The notes beneath the pieces were generated by a model. That model made no database searches and was not told where the DNA came from. It was given only the letters and a program-made list of their open reading frames with translations. From contig JARIDO010000029.1 of assembly GCA_029263895.1 (NCBI GenBank), forward strand, positions 1 to 64,000: a stretch of DNA of 64,000 nt. Direction: 5' to 3'. The DNA is from Sporosarcina sp. GTDB lineage: Bacteria; Bacillota; Bacilli; Bacillales_A; Planococcaceae. Positions within the stretch are counted from its first letter, which is position 1. Every line of letters starts with the position of its first letter. Shown in pieces: positions 60,979 to 64,000 of this stretch. The position numbers were made by a program, and so were the translations under genes.

Positions 60979-61668
60979 TCACTTTTCGATTTTGTAGCCA
61001 ACGCCCCACACCACCTTCACATACCGCGGATTTTTCGGATCCGCCTCAAGTTTTTCTCTTATCTTTCGAATATGAACAGCTACAATATTTTCCGCATTGT
61101 ATGCTTCTTCCTGCCATACACGTTCATAAATCTCATTAATCGAAAATACCCGACCTGCATTTTTCATTAGTAATTCTGTTATTTTATACTCAATAGGTGT
61201 AAGTCTCACAGCTGTCCCATCAACCGTTACTTCTTTCGATTCTTCATTTAATACAAGCCCATCAATCTCCACTTTCGTTTGACCGTCAAATGTACCAAAT
61301 TGGACATAACGACGTAACTGCGATTTCACTCGCGCCATCAATTCCATCGGATGGAACGGTTTTGTCACATAATCATCTGCACCGACAGAGAGCCCGTGAA
61401 TTTTATCTGAATCCTCCGCTTTTGCACTGAGCATAATAATAGGGATATTGCGCATCTCTCTAATTTTAAATGTCGCCGTTATTCCATCCATCGTAGGCAT
61501 CATTATATCCAAAATAAGAAGATGAATTGTATTCTTCTCTAGCAATTCCAGTGCTTCTTTACCATCTGCCGCTTTCAAAACGTCATAACCATCATTTTTC
61601 AAATAAATTTCAATCCCATCACGGATTTCCTGGTCGTCATCTGCCACCAATACAGTGAATTTAGTCAT
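60979..61668 (-). CDS. OmpR-type response regulator
   Basis: 229 residues. Receiver with A-D-D-D near residue 8, phospho-Asp in L-I-L-D-I-M-M-P and Lys in T-K-P-F, then a winged helix with L-T-P-I-E-Y-K-I-T and V-A-V-H-I-R-K-I-R. Controls an unknown regulon with the large kinase 156 bp downstream. Start at the ATG at 61668 behind GCGAGGTG. Confidence 0.9.
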   Translation of the reverse strand: MTKFTVLVADDDQEIRDGIEIYLKNDGYDVLKAADGKEALELLEKNTIHLLILDIMMPTMDGITATFKIREMRNIPIIMLSAKAEDSDKIHGLSVGADDYVTKPFHPMELMARVKSQLRRYVQFGTFDGQTKVEIDGLVLNEESKEVTVDGTAVRLTPIEYKITELLMKNAGRVFSINEIYERVWQEEAYNAENIVAVHIRKIREKLEADPKNPRYVKVVWGVGYKIEK

Positions 61669-61863
61669 CGTCCGCACCTCGCTTTACTCTATGATACCAA
61701 TTGTAAACGGTAAATCTTAACTTTCACCCATTGGAATTATGAAGAATTTCTTAAGTTAATAAATATGTAGGCTTTTCCCCGCTTTTTAAATAGGTACGTA
61801 CAACACGCGGTCATACCATATACAAAAGAATTTGCCTATGGTATGCTACTATTTGGCTTTTGC

Positions 61864-61905
61864 CGACGTGGTTCATCAACCATCCCACGCTAAAAAACTA
61901 GGAGG
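61864..61905 (+). ncRNA. PreQ1-I riboswitch
   Basis: ACGTGG-TTCATCAACCAT-CCCACGC forms the small P1 hairpin, followed by the A-rich tail CTAAAAAACTA and then GGAGG. This matches the class I preQ1 aptamer, which folds as a pseudoknot between the loop and the tail. The ribosome site GGAGG at 61900-61905 lies right behind the tail, so ligand binding would hide it (translational off switch). It sits before queT, a queuosine-precursor transporter, as expected. Confidence 0.85.
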
Positions 61906-61914
61906 CACATTATA

Positions 61915-62397
61915 ATGAAGCTTAAAACAATTGCAACGAGCGGAATTATCGCTGCGTTGTATGTCGCTGTATCTCTTGTTATTTTACCGTTTGGTTTTAC
62001 AAACGTGCAATTCCGCGTGTCAGAGATGTTCAACCATCTCGTCGTCTTTAACAAAAAGTTTATATTCGGGATTGTATTAGGTGTTTTTGTAGTAAATTTA
62101 TTCTCTCCACTTGGTATGTACGATTTGTTTTTCGGAGTAGGACAATCACTTCTTGCACTCTCCATTACGATTCTTTCTGCAAAATTCATTAAGGGTCTTC
62201 TAAAACGTATGATTTTCAATACGCTGATCTTTACATTTACAATGTTCATCATCGCTTTTGAATTGAATCTTGCACTAAAGTTCCCTTTTTTATTAACCTG
62301 GTTAACCGTTGCAATTGGCGAATTTGTCGTGATGGCTGTTGGCATACCAGTGATGATTGCGTTGAATAAAAAATTACATTTTAAAAAACTAATTTAA
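61915..62397 (+). CDS. queT: Queuosine precursor transporter QueT
   Basis: 160 residues, four to six membrane helices, QueT family substrate-binding (S) component of an ECF-type uptake system. The early P-F-G-F-T-N-V-Q-F-R-V-S-E (about 25-37) is the family mark. It imports preQ1 or a related deazapurine for tRNA queuosine synthesis. Translation is probably gated by the preQ1 riboswitch that covers its ribosome site. Shared ECF energising subunits are not in the window. Confidence 0.9.
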   Translation: MKLKTIATSGIIAALYVAVSLVILPFGFTNVQFRVSEMFNHLVVFNKKFIFGIVLGVFVVNLFSPLGMYDLFFGVGQSLLALSITILSAKFIKGLLKRMIFNTLIFTFTMFIIAFELNLALKFPFLLTWLTVAIGEFVVMAVGIPVMIALNKKLHFKKLI

Positions 62398-62406
62398 CAC
62401 AATATG

Positions 62407-62450
62407 CCCTTACATTTCATTGCATTTAAACGAAGTGTAGGGGATTTTTT
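62407..62450 (+). terminator. Terminator after queT
   Basis: Stem CCCTTACATTTC / GAAGTGTAGGGG with two G-U pairs, followed by ATTTTTT. The T-run runs into the ribosome site of the next gene. Confidence 0.7.
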
Positions 62451-62467
62451 AAGGAGTTGACGACACC

Positions 62468-62698
62468 ATGTATATTACGATTCAAGAAACTGCAGTGCAT
62501 CTCGGCATGCCTGCAAACCAAGTTTGGAAATACGTTACGGAAGGTAAAATACGGGCGGTACATGACGGACAACAGTTTTTAGTGAACAAAGATCAATTCG
62601 GGCTTTACTTTGAACAATTAGAAGTGTTAAAGAACCAAATTGAGGAATGGCGAAATGAACCTATTCCACCTGATCGAGATATAAAAGACGAGGATTAA
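62468..62698 (+). CDS. Small excisionase-type helix-turn-helix protein
   Basis: 76 residues. N-terminal helix-turn-helix (about 1-45: Y-I-T-I-Q-E-T-A-V-H-L-G-M, then G-K-I-R-A-V and F-L-V-N-K-D) of the MerR/excisionase (HTH_17) type, followed by a charged amphipathic helix and an acidic Pro-rich tail. It binds DNA presumably; target unknown. No integrase or phage gene is near, so a prophage role is unlikely. AAGGAG lies upstream of the ATG. Confidence 0.75.
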   Translation: MYITIQETAVHLGMPANQVWKYVTEGKIRAVHDGQQFLVNKDQFGLYFEQLEVLKNQIEEWRNEPIPPDRDIKDED

Positions 62699-62837
62699 TG
62701 GATAGAAATTAATTTGTGAAAAGGATTGAAAACATCTCAAAAAGGGAATGTTGTAAATGTATATTGGTTGCTTCCATACAATTGACATAGTATAGTCTTA
62801 GTTTGTCTATAAATCAAAAGGTCCTTAAGGGGGAAGC

Positions 62838-64000
62838 ATGAGAAAAATTTCAAATGTGTTTTACATTACAATCGGCCTAATTATTTTAGTTGTTGGGTAC
62901 GGTGCAATCGCGAACGAAAGTTTTGAGGTTGTTACAACGAATATTAAAAACTTCGTTGCATCTTCATTTGGCTGGTATTACATGGTCCTAATGTCATTTA
63001 TGGTTATAATGAGTGTATTTTTTATCATTAGTCCATATGGCAAAATTCGACTTGGAAAAGATACAGATCGACCCCAATTTTCAACACCTACATGGATTGC
63101 AATGTTGTTTTCTGCCGGCATGGGAATTGGTCTCGTTTTTTATGGAGCAGCAGAACCATTATCACATTTCGCAACGAGTCCTGCTACCGCAGCTCCAAAT
63201 ACGGATGCGGCTTTTAAAGAGGCCTTGCGACAATCATTTTTCCATTGGGGATTCCATGTTTGGGCAATGTATGGTGTGATCGCATTATCTTTAGCATTTT
63301 TCCAATTTCGTAAAGGTGAACCAGGGTTAATTTCAGCAACATTGAAGCCGATATTCGGTAAAAAGATGGAAGGTCCATGGGGAGTTTTAGTAGATGTACT
63401 CGCTGTCTTTGCAACTGCATTTGGCGTTGCTACTACACTCGGCTTCGGCGCTGTTCAAATTAACGCAGGGCTCAATTATTTGTTCGGGCTCTCTGTTGGT
63501 ACTAAATCGCAATTCTTCATCATTGGCGTCGTAACGATTTTGTTCGTTGCATCTGCTTGGACAGGTCTAAGCAAAGGGATTAAGTATCTATCGAATACAA
63601 ATCTCGTGATTGCATTACTTTTACTAGTCTTCATCGTCATACTCGGGCCGACTCTTCTCATTTTCAATATGTTTACAGATTCATTCGGCGGTTATATAGG
63701 AAATATCATCAAGATGAGTTTCAGTACAGCGCCACTGAATGCAGAAAATAGAGCTTGGTTAGACGGCTGGACAATTTTCTATTGGGCATGGTGGATTTCT
63801 TGGGCTCCATTCGTCAGTATGTTCATCGCACGGGTTTCTAAAGGAAGAACGATTCGCGAATTCATGATTGGTGTTCTTGTTGCCCCAACGGTTCTGGGTG
63901 CATTTTGGTTTACTGCATTTGGAGCAACTGCTATCGATATCCAAAAAAGCGGTGTTGATCTTGCTAGTTCTTCGTTAGAACTAACAATCTTCCAAATGTT
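62838..64000 (+). CDS. BCCT family glycine betaine/carnitine/choline transporter (OpuD-like), 3' truncated by window end
   Basis: 387 codons present, runs off the window edge. Betaine/carnitine/choline transporter fold with G-M-G-I-G-L-V-F-Y-G-A-A-E-P (about 95-108), the glycine/aromatic substrate segment, and W-A-W-W-I-S-W-A-P-F-V-S-M-F-I-A-R-V-S-K-G-R-T-I (about 315) holding the aromatic cage. It imports glycine betaine with Na+ or H+ for osmoprotection. AAGGGGGAAGC precedes the ATG. A TTGCTT/TATAGT pair at 62768-62796 is a weak promoter candidate. With the ruined opu operon at 40529 it may be a main betaine route. Confidence 0.9.
   Translation, partial: MRKISNVFYITIGLIILVVGYGAIANESFEVVTTNIKNFVASSFGWYYMVLMSFMVIMSVFFIISPYGKIRLGKDTDRPQFSTPTWIAMLFSAGMGIGLVFYGAAEPLSHFATSPATAAPNTDAAFKEALRQSFFHWGFHVWAMYGVIALSLAFFQFRKGEPGLISATLKPIFGKKMEGPWGVLVDVLAVFATAFGVATTLGFGAVQINAGLNYLFGLSVGTKSQFFIIGVVTILFVASAWTGLSKGIKYLSNTNLVIALLLLVFIVILGPTLLIFNMFTDSFGGYIGNIIKMSFSTAPLNAENRAWLDGWTIFYWAWWISWAPFVSMFIARVSKGRTIREFMIGVLVAPTVLGAFWFTAFGATAIDIQKSGVDLASSSLELTIFQM

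Noticed and set aside
62468..62698. Excisionase-like gene taken as prophage or integrative-element marker
   Set aside because: No integrase, attachment repeats or phage genes nearby. Such small HTH proteins are common on Bacillales chromosomes.

Overview
The window reads as the chromosome of a low-GC Gram-positive bacterium of the order Bacillales, most likely a Sporosarcina- or Planococcaceae-like aerobe. This rests on the AT-rich composition, strong AGGAGG ribosome sites, frequent TTG/GTG starts, and hallmark Bacillales loci: liaIHFSR, nreABC, ykoGHI, a yclNOPQ-like siderophore importer, CcpA-type cre sites and a class I preQ1 riboswitch. Genus is an inference. No rRNA, tRNA, prophage or CRISPR array was seen. 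The only transposon is the 3' end of an IS256-type element at the left edge.

Layout. 1-445: IS256 tail abutting a striking array of short repeats. 445-1410: FapA-like (DUF342) protein. 1536-5600: Fur-controlled siderophore (YclNOPQ/FatBCDE type) ABC importer operon ending in a heme-degrading monooxygenase. 5749-12263: lipoprotein, ABC exporter, HflX GTPase, VOC protein and proline symporter. 12433-15946: guanine deaminase-like enzyme, EamA transporter, nitroreductase and methyltransferase. 16023-19960: lysine catabolic cluster (lysine 6-dehydrogenase, semialdehyde dehydrogenase, acyl-CoA dehydrogenase) behind a cre site. 20090-25174: MFS pump with TetR regulator, AIM24 protein and APC permease. 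25339-31852: formimidoylglutamase, CitST-like two-component system and TctCBA tricarboxylate transporter. 31970-34153: nreABC oxygen/nitrate sensing. 34492-38443: ribonucleotide reductase operon with an embedded flavodoxin, behind an NrdR box and DnaA boxes. 38601-41161: Na+/alanine symporter and the wreck of an osmoprotectant (opuC/opuB) operon. 41318-47857: glutaredoxin, ykoGHI-like signalling unit, RocB peptidase, and uppP-dedA (undecaprenyl phosphate recycling). 48287-51328: acyl-CoA ligase and thiolase, the thiolase with a perfect cre. 51451-54923: liaIHFSR envelope-stress operon. 55115-58593: TM-helix-repeat channel-like protein, two small proteins and a CPBP protease. 58600-61668: a two-component system with an unlisted 47-codon membrane ORF between its genes. 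61864-62698: preQ1 riboswitch, queT and a small HTH protein. 62838-64000: BCCT betaine transporter cut by the window end.

Themes. Five two-component systems lie within 64 kb. Carbon catabolite control is suggested by near-perfect cre sites at the lysine, MFS/TetR, tct and thiolase loci. Most operons end in clear hairpin terminators. The most unusual feature is a set of three intergenic arrays (233-403, 12966-13040, 54944-55049) in which a GGCG-type core recurs every 20-22 bp, i.e. every two helical turns. I do not recognise this as a named element.
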